30,335 nucleotides of DNA from Circinella minor. Its lineage: Eukaryota > Mucoromycota > Mucoromycetes > Mucorales > Lichtheimiaceae. A program made the position numbers and the translations under genes. Of the stretch, positions 19,561 to 30,335 are shown piece after piece. The notes beneath the pieces were generated by a model that worked only from the letters and a program-made list of their open reading frames with translations, ran no database searches and had not been told where the DNA came from. Numbering within the stretch: position 1 is the stretch's first letter; every line of letters starts with the position of its first letter. The DNA is taken from NCBI GenBank assembly GCA_016758965.1, contig JAEPRB010000321.1:8706-39040 (forward strand). Direction: 5' to 3'.

Positions 19561-22500
19561 TTAAAAATAAAATTGTCTAACATCATTGATACCAAATGAT
19601 TCATTACAATTTGGACAACGTCGTTGTCTTGTTTCAATTCGATCATCTAAACATTGTCTACAAAATGTATGCATACAACGCATAATGATATGTGATTTTA
19701 AACGTAATTCACATGATCTACAATATAATAATGCCTAATAACAAAAAAGATTTTTTATTAGTATATATCCTCCTTCCTTTTATATCTTTACTCCTTTTAA
19801 AAAAGAAAAATTTAAATTACTCTATATTCATCTCTACGTCTTCGAAGTTCCATTTCAGCTGGTCTTTCTTCTCGATTTGTTGATTCAAGATTTCGACGTA
19901 ATAATTCACTACTTTCTTCTAATCTTAAACGTTCATGTGCTCCTTGTTCTATTAAACGTATCTTTTCCATAATTGATTTTTCCAACTAAAAAAAAATATA
20001 TATTTTTTATTTAGTTAAAAGGAGTTCTCTCTTTCTTTTTTTTTCTTTTATATAGAATTTACCTCAACAAGTTTATCTTTTGCAAGATTTGATTTCTCTT
20101 TTAATTCTTTAAAAGTGTCATCAAATTCTTCTTTTTTTACTTGATAAATTTCTAATGCCATATTACTTTGTGTAATTTCACGTTCAAGATTGGTCTAAAA
20201 TAATGATTATTATTATTTTTTTTTTGAAAAGTTTCCATCATGTTTCTTAAAAAAAGGGATAAAGGTTTCTTTACCATTTGATCTTTCATATTTCTTTTAT
20301 GTCCAATTAATTCTCTAATATAACTAATTTCTTTTTCTTCTTGTTTCTTAAGAGCACCAACAACCATACTACTTGCATCTTTGGCTTTATTTAAATTATT
20401 AAATGTTTGAAGATATTTTCCTCGCTACAAAAAAAAAAAAAAAAAAGAAAATATAAATATAAATATTAAAAAAAAAAGTCTTTTTCTTTGAAAAAAAGTA
20501 AAGAATGATTTTATTTTACCTCTGTTCGAACTCTTGATATATCATCTTCCATTTTCATTAATTCATTTATCTTGACCTTATTTTGTTCATCTAACATGGT
20601 ACTACCTTTCAATGCTTCAGCTACTACACTTGCAGATTCAATTTCACCCTATATATTACACGATTAATTCCCATCCCATTCATTATAGCATGATATATAA
20701 ATATAACTTACTGATTCTAATGATTTTAATATTTTTTCTGTTTCATTTATATTCAATTCAGTGGATTCCAATGTTTTTTTTAACTTTTTTAATATTTCAT
20801 TTTCATCAGAAGAATGAATATCAAAACCATATTTTTCTTGAAATTCATTCATTTTTCTTTTCAAAGTGTTTGTTTCAATCCTATTTTTAATTTCATTATC
20901 CAAATTTTGATTATCGTCTTGACTTGCGAGTTGTGATTTTAATTCATTCATCGTTTCTTCTAAAACACTAATATATATATAATAATATTAATATTAATAT
21001 TAATATTATTTTTTCTTTCTAATTTACACAAATCGACTTTACCTTAATTCTTTTTGTATTGGTTCAATAGTAATTTCACCTTCATTAAGTGTCATTGTCA
21101 TTTCATAAAATGAACGATTTCCAGTTAAAGCAGCACTTTTTTTACGTAATTGTAATAATTCACTTTCAAGAATAGATGCTCGATCCTATATATATTTATA
21201 CAAAAAGAAAAAATGAATACCCTTTCCTCTCTTCACATATATACACATTTTTATATATTTTACCTTTCTTGTTTGTGCAATTAATTCTAATTCTGTTAAT
21301 GAAGCACGTTCTTTTTGTCCAACTAAAATAGATTCATCTCTAATAATTTGTAAGGCATCACGTTGACCACGTACTTGATTTAATTCTTGATCCAAAGTAA
21401 AAAGTCGATTTTGTAAAACTTGAATCGTTTCCAATTGTTCTTTATCACGTTCTTGCATATAATGACGTCGATTTTTTTTTAATTTATCACAATCTTCACG
21501 AATTTCTTGACATGTATTTAATAAACGATCACTGTCATGACGATAATCTCTTAATCTATCTTCTGGATAATAAATCGTATGAAATTTATCGATACGTGAT
21601 GCTGGTAAACTGATTAAATCGATTTCTTCTTGTGCTAATTTTTGTTTTAAATCAATACGTTCTTCTTTAATTTCTTCAATTTCTTTTAATTGTTTTTCCA
21701 AAGTACGTTTCACTTGAGCTAATGAATTTTCTTCTTGTTCTATTCTTGTCTAATCATGTTTTTTTTTTAGATATATATACATAGAATGAATTAAAATATA
21801 AAAAGGGGAGAATAGTAGGTTTACCTCTGTTATTGTTATTGCATTTTCAGATGATTGTTGTTGAATATAATTATTATTATTATCTGATCCTTGTTCTTGT
21901 ATACTTTTATTATGATTCGATGATGAACTTGGTTTTTTTGATGCTAAACGATTTTCAGCATTAATAAGTTCAAGACGTGTATCACGAGCAAGTGTTTCCA
22001 TTACTTCCAATTTTCGTGTCATTAATTGTAATTCTTCCGTTAAAACAAGATACTATATATATATTGATTATTAGTCTTAGTCTTACATATATATATAAAT
22101 ATAACAATGAAGCATTACCTTGAGAGTATTTAATTCAAGATTATCTTTAGATTTATTAAACATTCTTTCACCTGATTGCCATTGAGAAAGCGCGTCTTTA
22201 TATTCAGTTTGTAATGATGCATCTATTATATATATATATATATATAGATTAGTTTCTTCTTCTTATTATTATCCATGCAAGTTGATAATTTATGATTTAT
22301 ACCTAATAATGGTTTGATCTTTTCAGCAATAAATTCTCTTTTAGATTTAAATGATTGAATAGAACGCGTTATTTCAAAAGAATTTGTTGGTGTTGATTTT
22401 GATTTTTTCATGGCCATAGTAATAGAAGGTGCTTCATCCACAATAGAATCCAACATTGTTTGATATGAATTATTTTCATCTAATAAATAAAAAAATATGA

Positions 22501-23182
22501 GTCATTTATTCTAAACCGAACATTCTTATTATTATTATTTTTTTTTTTTTACCTCGTTGGTGCATCACTGCTTTTAAAGATTCAGCATGTTCTTCTGAAA
22601 CTAAATCATGAAGTGCTTTTCGTAACTAAAAAAAAAATAAAAATAAAAATAAAAAATAAATAAAATGTGTGTGTGTGTGTTTTTTTTTTTATTGGAATAA
22701 GTTGAAAGAAAGAAAGAAAAAAGAAAATTACCTGTTGAAATTGAGATTCCCAAATATTTAACGATGCTTCTGTTGTTTGTTGACGATTTTCTGTTGAAAG
22801 TTTACGTTTTTTATATCTTTTTCCAAAACGCTTATGAAATAGTTAAAATATCTTTTCACTTTTTTATTAATTCTTTTTTTTAATTTTAAATTTTGTCAAT
22901 GCATACCAAATATTCTTTCCATTGTCTGACGATCGCGTCTCGTCTAAAATCTTCAAATGGTTCCTAAGTAATAAAAATAAATTATTAACCACTCTATATA
23001 TATATATATATATATTAAAAGAAATCAAATATGAATAAACTTACCATGAGAGGATCAGCAGCATCTTCAGAATAATTATCGTCGTCCATGGATCGCGTAG
23101 GTGAAGAAGAAGATGACGATATAAAACGTTTTTTGGGGGGTCGAGGGGTTGAATTTGGTTCCTCGGGCTTTCTAGCTGCCAT
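19561..23182 (-). CDS. BRE1: BRE1 E3 ubiquitin ligase for histone H2B
   Basis: In the known pathway Bre1 works with Rad6 to monoubiquitinate histone H2B, which supports H3K4/K79 methylation and transcription elongation. Fifteen exons on the minus strand: 23045-23182, 22907-22963, 22732-22830, 22553-22625, 22303-22479, 22119-22222, 21825-22052, 21264-21749, 21043-21185, 20712-20967, 20520-20648, 20275-20424, 20063-20194, 19821-19985 and 19561-19734. They join in frame to 836 residues, close to the usual Bre1 length. The N-terminus (MAARKPEEPNSTPRPPKKR) is basic and Ser-rich; the long middle is coiled coil, rich in Glu, Lys, Leu and Gln. The C-terminal RING is complete: C784, C787, C799, H801, C804, C807, C819 and C822 (C3HC4), ending in a Bre1-like NESFGINDVRQFYF. 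Introns are short and mostly phase 0. The start ATG (23180-23182) lies right after an (AC)n tract. The small exons 2 and 4 are the least certain. Confidence 0.93.
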
Positions 23183-23184
23183 CT

Positions 23185-23212
<28 letters not shown>
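23185..23212. repeat. (CA)14 microsatellite just upstream of BRE1 start
   Basis: A perfect dinucleotide run (CA on the plus strand, TG on the transcribed sense strand) ends two bases before the BRE1 ATG, so it lies in the 5' UTR or immediate promoter. Confidence 0.9.
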
Positions 23213-23216
<4 letters not shown>

Positions 23217-23722
23217 AAAATAATAATAAGGGTTGTATTCTTTTCTTCTTTAAAAAAAAAAGAGTTGTCTAATTTAACTATAATAATACCTTATTTAAAG
23301 GGTTTATATATATATATAAAATATACGTGTGTGTATATATGTTGTCGTAACTTTTTTTTTTTTTTTTTTTGAAAAAAAAAAGGGGGGGGAGGTTGAAAAA
23401 AAAAAGTGTTGGAGGAAAGGGTTATTATGTATCTTTTTTGTTGAGGGAAAGATAATAAATTCCGGTTCTAACAAGTCACCATCACGTGCTTTTTTTTTTA
23501 AGAATATATATATATATACTTATAGGCTGTGTTTTTACATAGTTATAATACTAATATATATATATATGCATGTAGTTTTATCTCGTCTAAAACATTACCA
23601 AGATTCGATTCAATTCAATTTTTTTTTAAAAAAATAGATGAAAAGATGTATACACTATTTCATTAAAAAATGAATTTTTCAAATGGGAAAAAGAATGGAA
23701 AAGAAAAAAAAGCGAGGTTTCC

Positions 23723-23753
<31 letters not shown>

Positions 23754-24039
23754 TTGCACTCACTTCCCCTCCCCTTCTCTTCAATTTATATATTATAAAG
23801 AGAGAGTGAGAGACACACACATACACAGATAGGTAGGTCACACACTATAATTATATACTACAAAAAAGTAAAAATTCACACCATTCTTTTTTTTTATGAT
23901 ACCATTATTCATTATTATTAAGTGAATTATTATCATTATCACTATTATTATTATTATTATTATTATTGTTGTTGTTGTTTGTTATGCATTTTGTTATTAT
24001 AAATTTACAAAAAAAAACGGGGGATAGAGAAGGGGGAAT
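23213..24039. other. Intergenic region between RTT106 and BRE1
   Basis: AT-rich sequence with several long homopolymers (poly-A at about 23721-23750, poly-T near 23351-23370), TA repeats, and an ATT/GTT trinucleotide run at about 23941-23980. It should hold the BRE1 promoter and RTT106 3' UTR. No gene is recognised. Confidence 0.5.
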
Positions 24040-25599
24040 TTAATCACTATCTTCAAGTTCATCTTTTGCATCTTCTGGTATTATATTTCTAGATTTGGCA
24101 TCTCTCATATCTTCATCAATATCATCTTCACTACTACTTCCTAAACTTTCACTTTCTGCATTATCTTCTTGTAATTCTTCTTCTTCTTCATCTTCATCCT
24201 CCTCCTCCTCTTCTTCTTCTTCATTTAATTCAATTTCTTCTTCTTCTTCATTATCCGTTTTAGTAATATCTTGTTCACCTTCATCTTTTGAATCATCAAT
24301 TTCATCAATCCCATCTACAAGTGGACGTTTTTTATTGGTTTCAATTCGAATATCTTCATCCATCATATCTTCATCTTCTTCTTCATCTTCTTCATTATTA
24401 TCATCACTACTTTCTTGTTGTGAACTACCAGCATCTGTATCATATTCCAATGGTTCATCATCATCATCACTTGGTTCAAAATCATCATCATTTTCTTCAT
24501 CATCATCGTCCTCTTCATTATTATTATTATTATTATGTAATGTGGTTCTTGTATTTCCATCCTCTTCTTCTTTTTGTTGTTTCTTTGCTTTTATTTCAGG
24601 TGCCATATTTTCTTCACTCATACTTTTATCATTAATATTCATTTTTTTAATATATTGATCAATACCACCAAATTCTGATTGTTCAATCATTGAAAATTCC
24701 AAAGTAGATCCATTTTCTTGTTCATCTTTGGATACATTCAATAATGAACCCAAAGGTAATTGATTTTTTTTTAAAACCAACGTTAAATTAAATGTATGTT
24801 GCGTAATCCCCGAATAATAAGTAGAAGATAAAATAGTCAATGGAAAATAATAAACGGGTTTTTTAAATCCAAATAAAATGCCTTTGGGTAAAAAATATAA
24901 ACAGGCTTCCTTATTTTTTAAATAAACATTGGCATAAAATCGATCTTCATCCGGTCTTTTTCCTGTCGTTGTGGATAGCACAGTAGATAAATAAATGGAT
25001 TTGGATGGTAATTGAATTTCATGATGGGTTTGTTCTGATACTATTTGAATCATTTGTTTTTCTTTTTCATGCGTTAAAATCAATGGCGGTTGTTGTTGTT
25101 GTTGAATGATTTGTATATCTCCTTTTTGTTGAATTGTAAAAACAATAGGATCCATGGGTTGTTGTTTAAAAAATAAAGTAAATGTATGACCTTTGGTAGG
25201 TACTGGACTAGGTACACAACATACATGTTCCAATGCATTCAAATCAAATGTAAAGTCCATTTCTTCTGTTTTAGTATTTACAAGATAAAGACGACGTGTG
25301 GACGTAAATATCATATTTAATTTTTTTCTTGCTGGTAATTGAAATGAAATATCGTTTATAATAATTGTTTTTTCTTCTTTTTCTTTTTCATTCAAGGGGG
25401 TTGTAGGTGAATCCAATTTACGTTTTTTATTATGTTCGCGTCCATTTTCTTGTTGTTGTTGTAAGGTGGACGTAAGTTTATCATTATAATAATTTATCAA
25501 GTTTTGAACGACTGATAAACTATCAGGATAAATGGATATTAATTGTTGAATGGATTCACGTAAATTAATATCGTCAATATTATTTAACCACGATGTCAT
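24040..25599 (-). CDS. RTT106: Histone chaperone RTT106
   Basis: Rtt106 binds H3-H4 and deposits it during replication-coupled nucleosome assembly and in heterochromatin silencing. This single-exon ORF of 519 residues has a helical N-terminus (about 1-50), then tandem PH-like domains (about 78-320). Family-like stretches are LPARKKLNMIFTSTRRLYL (88-106), VCCVPSPVPTKGHTF (126-140), and KEACLYFLPKGILFGFKKPV (230-249). Residues 330-519 form a long, low-complexity acidic tail of Asp, Glu, Ser and Asn runs; yeast Rtt106 (455 residues) also ends in an acidic tail. The gene has no intron although its neighbours are intron-dense. It is divergent from RPT1 and lies downstream of BRE1's promoter on the same strand. 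A related Pob3/SSRP1 identity is less likely because there is no SSRP1-type N-terminal domain or HMG box. Confidence 0.9.
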   Translation of the reverse strand: MTSWLNNIDDINLRESIQQLISIYPDSLSVVQNLINYYNDKLTSTLQQQQENGREHNKKRKLDSPTTPLNEKEKEEKTIIINDISFQLPARKKLNMIFTSTRRLYLVNTKTEEMDFTFDLNALEHVCCVPSPVPTKGHTFTLFFKQQPMDPIVFTIQQKGDIQIIQQQQQPPLILTHEKEKQMIQIVSEQTHHEIQLPSKSIYLSTVLSTTTGKRPDEDRFYANVYLKNKEACLYFLPKGILFGFKKPVYYFPLTILSSTYYSGITQHTFNLTLVLKKNQLPLGSLLNVSKDEQENGSTLEFSMIEQSEFGGIDQYIKKMNINDKSMSEENMAPEIKAKKQQKEEEDGNTRTTLHNNNNNNEEDDDDEENDDDFEPSDDDDEPLEYDTDAGSSQQESSDDNNEEDEEEDEDMMDEDIRIETNKKRPLVDGIDEIDDSKDEGEQDITKTDNEEEEEIELNEEEEEEEEDEDEEEEELQEDNAESESLGSSSEDDIDEDMRDAKSRNIIPEDAKDELEDSD

Positions 25600-26422
25600 T
25601 TGTGTTTATGTATGTTTATGTTTACGTGGTGAAGAGTCTGTGAGGTGGTGGAAGAAGGAAAGAGGGGGGGGATTAAGGTAAAAAGGGGGCGGCGGGGGGG
25701 GAGAGAGAGAGAGAGAGGACACGAAAAGAGTGGGGTAAAAAAAAAAAAAAAAAAAAAAAGGTTCAAGGTGACTGCTTGGGAAAAGGAAAGGTTTGAATGC
25801 AAAAAAAGACTTTTTTTTGCATGAATAATGACAAAGTTGCACCAAAAAGGATTTTTTATGAATAGTTTTTTTTTTTTTTTTTTTTTTTTTTGCTTGTTTC
25901 TCTTTTTCTTTTGTATTTTTAAGAAATCAATAGGATGAATATAAACTATTTTATATATATTAAATTTTATTTTGTGTCTACTTGAAATATAAATGAGAAC
26001 TATTTTTGGTTTTCATACATTATAATACTTTATAATTCTTATTCTTATTATTATTATTATTATTTTTTGAAATAAAGAACTATTTTTTTAAATATATATA
26101 TATATATATATTATATATGATACAAACTCTTTTATATCCAGGGTACAACAATACAACAACAATAAAATGTGAATAATGTTCACAACTTTCCGTCAACCAA
26201 TTAAATTCCAGGTGACGTAGACTCTCATTTTTTTATTTTTTTGGGAAAACCTTCCCTTTAATAAAACTCCTCCCTCCCCCTTCCCTCATCCGACACGCGT
26301 ACGCAACTCACCTCTTTTTACTTATTTCACGCAGGACTCTTTTTTTTTTTTTTTCTCCAATCGATTCCTTCTCTCCCACTTTTTTTTTTTATTATCTAAA
26401 AACCACACACAATTTTTAAACT
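25600..26422. promoter_or_regulatory. Divergent promoter region of RTT106 and RPT1
   Basis: The 823 bp between the two start codons contains a CCAAT box at 26197-26201 and a TGACGTA (CRE/ATF-type) site at 26213-26219, both about 210-225 bp upstream of the RPT1 ATG. A pyrimidine-rich stretch at 26250-26400 precedes RPT1, and poly-A/poly-T runs occur near 25739 and 25867. The yeast proteasome element GGTGGCAAA was looked for and not seen on either strand. Transcription-factor assignments are inference. Confidence 0.4.
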
Positions 26423-26789
26423 ATGCCACCAAAAGAAGATTGGGAAAAATGTAAATAAAAAAAGTCGTTTATTTCATTTTATACGAATAACAAAGGAACC
26501 CTAAAAAAAAAAAAGAACAACAACATTATATATATATATATATATATATACCATTGAGAACATGAATTAACAAAATAAAAAAAAAACCACTATTTTTATT
26601 ATTATGATAGACGATAAAACTATTGATGATGAAAACAAAGACGAGAAAATAGTTGGTAAAGTTTTTTTTTTTTTTTATGGTTCTCGATAATTAGAAAGAA
26701 AGGAACTAATTAAAAAAGATGGATTCTTTTATTATATATAGCTCTCGATGAAGGTGATATTAAACTTCTTAAAACTTATGTATGTTTCT

Positions 26790-26821
<32 letters not shown>

Positions 26822-28549
26822 GAAGTCGATGGATATAAAACAACCTTCTTCATAATGATGAGTTATCCATGTAGATTTATTGATTTAGAATGTTTTTCTT
26901 TTTCTAAAAAAAAAAAAAAAAAAATTAGGGGCAAGGACCTTATGCAAAAGAACTTAAAGAACTTGATCAAGATATTAAAGATATACAAAAACGAGTCAAT
27001 GAAAAAATTGGTAAATATATATATATATATATAAAAGGAGTTAGAGAGGGAACGGAGGGGGGGGGAAAGAGAGATCTTATTTAAACTAATAGTTATATAT
27101 ATATATGTATATAAAATAAGGTGTCAAGGAATCAGATACTGGTCTTGCAGCACCTAATTTATGGGATATACCTGCTGATAAACAAAGAATGCAAGAAGAA
27201 CAACCATTACAGGTAAAAAGATAATTGTAATAATAATAAGAATCAGGGGGGGGAAGGAGAAGATAAGAAAAATAATTATATACTAAAAAAAAATATTTGA
27301 CACACTCGGAAAAAAAAAAAAAAGGTTGCACGTTGTACAAAAATCATTCAAGGAGGTGATGATGAAGATGCCAAATATATCATCAATGTCAAACAAATTG
27401 CAAAATTCGTTGTAGAATTAGTACGTCATGTATCACCTACAGATATTGAAGAAGGCATGCGTGTAGGTGTAGATCGTACAAAATATCAAATTCAAGTACC
27501 TTTACCTCCTAAAATTGATCCTTCTGTAACGATGATGCAAGTGGAAGAAAAACCTGATGTCACTTATAGTGATGTAGGTGGATGTAAAGAACAAATTGAA
27601 CGTTTACGTGAAGTTGTGGAATTACCCTTATTGCAACCTGAAAGATTTGTTAATCTTGGTATTGATCCTCCTAAAGGTGTTTTATTGTATGGTCCTCCTG
27701 GTACGGGTAAAACATTATGTGCAAGAGCCGTGGCCAATCGAACCGATGCTACTTTTATTCGTGTCATTGGTTCAGAATTAGTTCAAAAATATGTGGGTGA
27801 AGGTGCTCGTATGGTTCGAGAATTATTTGAAATGGCAAGAACGAAAAAAGCATGTATTATCTTTTTTGATGAAGTAGATGCTATTGGTGGAGCTCGATTT
27901 GATGATGGTGCAGGCGGTGATAATGAAGTACAACGTACCATGTTGGAATTGATTAATCAATTGGATGGTTTTGATCCAAGAGGAAATATTAAGGTTTTAA
28001 TGGCTACAAATCGTCCTGATACTTTGGATCCTGCATTATTGCGACCGGGTCGTTTGGATAGACGTGTAGAATTTGGTTTACCAGATTTGGAGGTATTATT
28101 CATATGGAAGGATTAAATTGAGAAGGTGGGGGGGAGAGGGAAAGAGGGACATGGGAAATAAATAATATTAAATGGTTCCACTTTTTTTTTTTTTTTTATA
28201 TATATATAGGGTCGTGCACATATTTTAAAGATTCATGCAAAAAGTATGAGTGTTGAACGTGATATTCGTTATGAATTAATTGCTCGATTGTGTCCAAATG
28301 CAACAGGTGCTGAATTAAGAAGTGTTTGTACAGAAGCTGGTATGTTTGCTATTCGTGCAAGAAGAAAGGTAGCTACTGAAAAAGACTTTTTGGAAGCTGT
28401 TAATAAAGTGATCAAAGGATATCAAAAGTTCTCTAGTACTCCCAAGGTAAAAAAAAAAATCATTTTGTTTTTATATCTTTTTATTTTAAAATGAAATTAT
28501 GAACTGACAAATTTTATTATTATTATTATAGTATCTTATGTGGAATTAG
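26423..28549 (+). CDS. RPT1: 26S proteasome regulatory ATPase subunit Rpt1
   Basis: Rpt1 (PSMC2) is one of six AAA+ ATPases in the 19S base that unfold substrates and feed them into the 20S core. Eight exons: 26423-26450, 26611-26655, 26742-26779, 26929-27010, 27121-27212, 27325-28092, 28210-28446 and 28532-28549. They join in phase to 435 residues, close to yeast and human Rpt1. The N-terminus ([12 protein letters not shown]) and coiled coil (about 45-65) precede an OB-like region. The AAA module follows: Walker A GPPGTGKT (218-225), Walker B IIFFDE (273-278), and [19 protein letters not shown] with arginine fingers near R335/R338. The C-terminal [15 protein letters not shown] resembles the Rpt1 ending rather than other Rpt subunits. 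Exons 1, 3 and 8 are tiny (28, 38 and 18 nt); the last encodes only YLMWN. A Met at 27457 (residue 140) is internal, not the start. Confidence 0.95.
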
Positions 28550-30335
28550 AATTCAATCTATTCTTTATTATCATCTCAATAATATTAATAATAAAAATAA
28601 AAATAAAAATTCATTCATACACATCACCCTTATTCATATATTACATCTATTACAATTTCTATTCTACAAAACTTTTTACTTAATGATTTGGTTAAAGAAA
28701 AGATATATATTTAATCGATCATTTGTTTATGCCAAAAAGTAAAAAAACCCCCCCCCGTTCATTTTCGCGCTTTTCATTTATGCAATAGGAGAGATAATCA
28801 TTACCCCATCTTATTCCTCAAAAATTGTGAGTACCACTTTTTTTATTATTATTATTAAGGATGCATGAGTTCAATAGGGCTCTTTATAATTATTATTATT
28901 ATTTTACCAAGTAAAAATAACTCAATAAATCGTCCTACAACAAAAATAAGAATAACTCGTCCTATTTTTTTTTTATATATATTGGCTTCCAAAAACACTT
29001 TTGTAATTTTTACTTTATCTTTTACCCGCTCAAGTAATTAAATGACATGTTCTATCTATCCTACCTACGTACGTACATACGAAAAAGATGGACCTCGTGT
29101 TTTCGAAATTGCTTTAAATTATATTTGTATAGATACCTATACCCAAGACAAGACCCAAAAAGACGTTTTGTGTTAATATATGGTACATACAACATATGTT
29201 AACATTGTTTTCCAAACTTATTAGAAAAAAAGTAACTGTTTGGTGATAGTAATAATAATGCTGTAACAAGTAAAATGTAGTACGTAGTGTTTTCTATTTC
29301 TCATTTCTCTGTACAAATATCTGTGTCATTTGTTTCTTTAAAAGAGTTATTAATCAAATACGTACGTACTTTGATATACGTATCATATAAATAAATGATT
29401 GATGTCCGTATGATACTTGATACGTATGAAAGTATAATACTGTGGGTACTGTACCCAAAAAAAAAAAAATTTATCTTTTTTTTTTTTATCAATATCACGT
29501 TAATTATTATATGTGCTGAAAATGGTATATAAAAGTAGTAACCATAGTTACAAAACCAATAAGAAATGTTTACTAACTATACTCTTTATTTTAATTATTT
29601 ACATAAATAATCTTCAGTTACCTAGTAACTAAATGATACCGTAAGAAAATTTGTTTCTTTAGAATAAAAAGATAGTTTTTTTTTTTTTTTTTTTTTTTTT
29701 TGTATTAGTAGTAGTAGTAAAAAACACTCAAACATTGGAAATCATTCAAAGTATTAATATATGACCTCTCGCCCCCTCCAAGAAAAAAACACACACACAC
29801 ACACACACACATTGAAAGAGGTCTTCTTTAATGGGTTATTGGGTATGATTCAAACTCTTTTTTTTTTTTTTTTTACCTTATACACACATCATCCCACCCT
29901 TCAGATAAAATTAATATATCTATATTACTGGGTATGACCCATTTTTATTTTTATTTTTATATACGTATGTAAAGATATACATCATGTCATTTAAAATATA
30001 TGATTCCTTCTTCTCTTAAAATACATCATTCTTTTGTTAATGAATTTTTTGATTCTGACTTCAACTTGTTTAATATATCATCCTTCCTCCGCGCCTTCCC
30101 CTCTTGTCAATGTATCTTTTTTTTTTTTTTTTTTTTTTTTTGCTCTATATATAAACATTTTATCCTCTCTCTCTCTCTATATCTTATATTATTAGTGTAC
30201 TATATGTATACATCTATAATCTAATAATAAGTTTAATCCCATTTTTGATCTTCTTTTTGAGGCGTTGGGAAGAGAGTGCAAGTCTAAAAAAAAAAAAAAA
30301 AAATTACACCAACGAACCGGAAGTACCCATAAAAA
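28550..30335. other. AT-rich intergenic tail without a recognisable gene
   Basis: After the RPT1 3' UTR the sequence is AT-rich, with poly-T runs (about 29676-29701, 29859-29874, 30118-30141), a CA run at about 29790-29811, and repeated TACGTACGTA motifs near 29067 and 29360. Short ORFs are low-complexity. No tRNA-like structure, transposon ends or conserved coding sequence is seen. Confidence 0.5.

Noticed and set aside
24095..24658. 187-codon serine-rich plus-strand ORF
   Set aside because: It is the antisense shadow of the Glu/Asp-rich tail of RTT106.
25600..26422. Rpn4-type proteasome promoter element
   Set aside because: I looked for GGTGGCAAA and its complement in the RPT1 upstream region and did not find it.
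27457..28116. RPT1 starting at the Met at 27457
   Set aside because: Five upstream exons join in frame and encode the expected Rpt1 N-terminus, so this Met is internal.
28550..30335. tRNA or other structured RNA gene in the right-hand intergenic region
   Set aside because: No GTTCNANNC-type T-loop or cloverleaf-compatible pairing was recognised by eye.

Overview
The window looks like nuclear DNA from an AT-rich early-diverging fungus, most likely Mucoromycota (probably Mucorales). The evidence is five conserved eukaryotic genes split by short GT..AG introns with GTAAGT-like donors, fungal-type BRE1 and RTT106 proteins, Asn/Gln/Ser-rich low-complexity tracts, long poly-A/poly-T runs, and piggyBac and gag-like debris. 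The placement is inferred from overall character, not from a search.

The left half (1-14,000) is a repeat- and transposon-rich accessory region. It opens with a piggyBac-type transposase whose 5' end lies outside the window and whose catalytic aspartates are intact. A tandem satellite of about 32 units, each roughly 137 bp, fills 2148-6613. Two diverged copies of a segmental duplication follow (about 6590-8200 and 10540-12427). Each copy carries, on the minus strand, a small secreted-peptide gene with a TATA box and a signal-peptide exon of identical length (133 nt). Copy B (10309-10720) keeps a second exon that encodes a cysteine-rich domain with the spacing of defensin-like (CS-alpha-beta) peptides, but has an in-frame TAA at codon 24. 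Copy A (6614-6746) has an open signal-peptide exon, but the satellite lies where its intron and second exon should be. The satellite unit is recognisably related to the intron of copy B, so the array appears to be an intron-derived satellite. Three inverted-repeat elements lie in and around the duplications (8374-9768, 11168-12057 and tentatively 12503-13810).

The right half (15,258-28,549) holds five conserved housekeeping genes: a triple-KH RNA-binding protein (+, 4 exons), a rhomboid-family membrane protein (-, 5 exons) whose catalytic histidine position is Asp, the H2B ubiquitin ligase BRE1 (-, 15 exons), the histone chaperone RTT106 (-, one exon), and the proteasome ATPase RPT1 (+, 8 exons). 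All exon joins were worked out by hand; reading phase is consistent across every junction. BRE1 and RTT106 both act on chromatin and sit next to each other, and RTT106 and RPT1 share an 823 bp divergent promoter region. The last 1.8 kb (28,550-30,335) is AT-rich and without a recognisable gene.

No tRNA, rRNA or CRISPR array was recognised. The most unusual signal is the pair of damaged defensin-like genes and the satellite array that seems to have grown out of one gene's intron.
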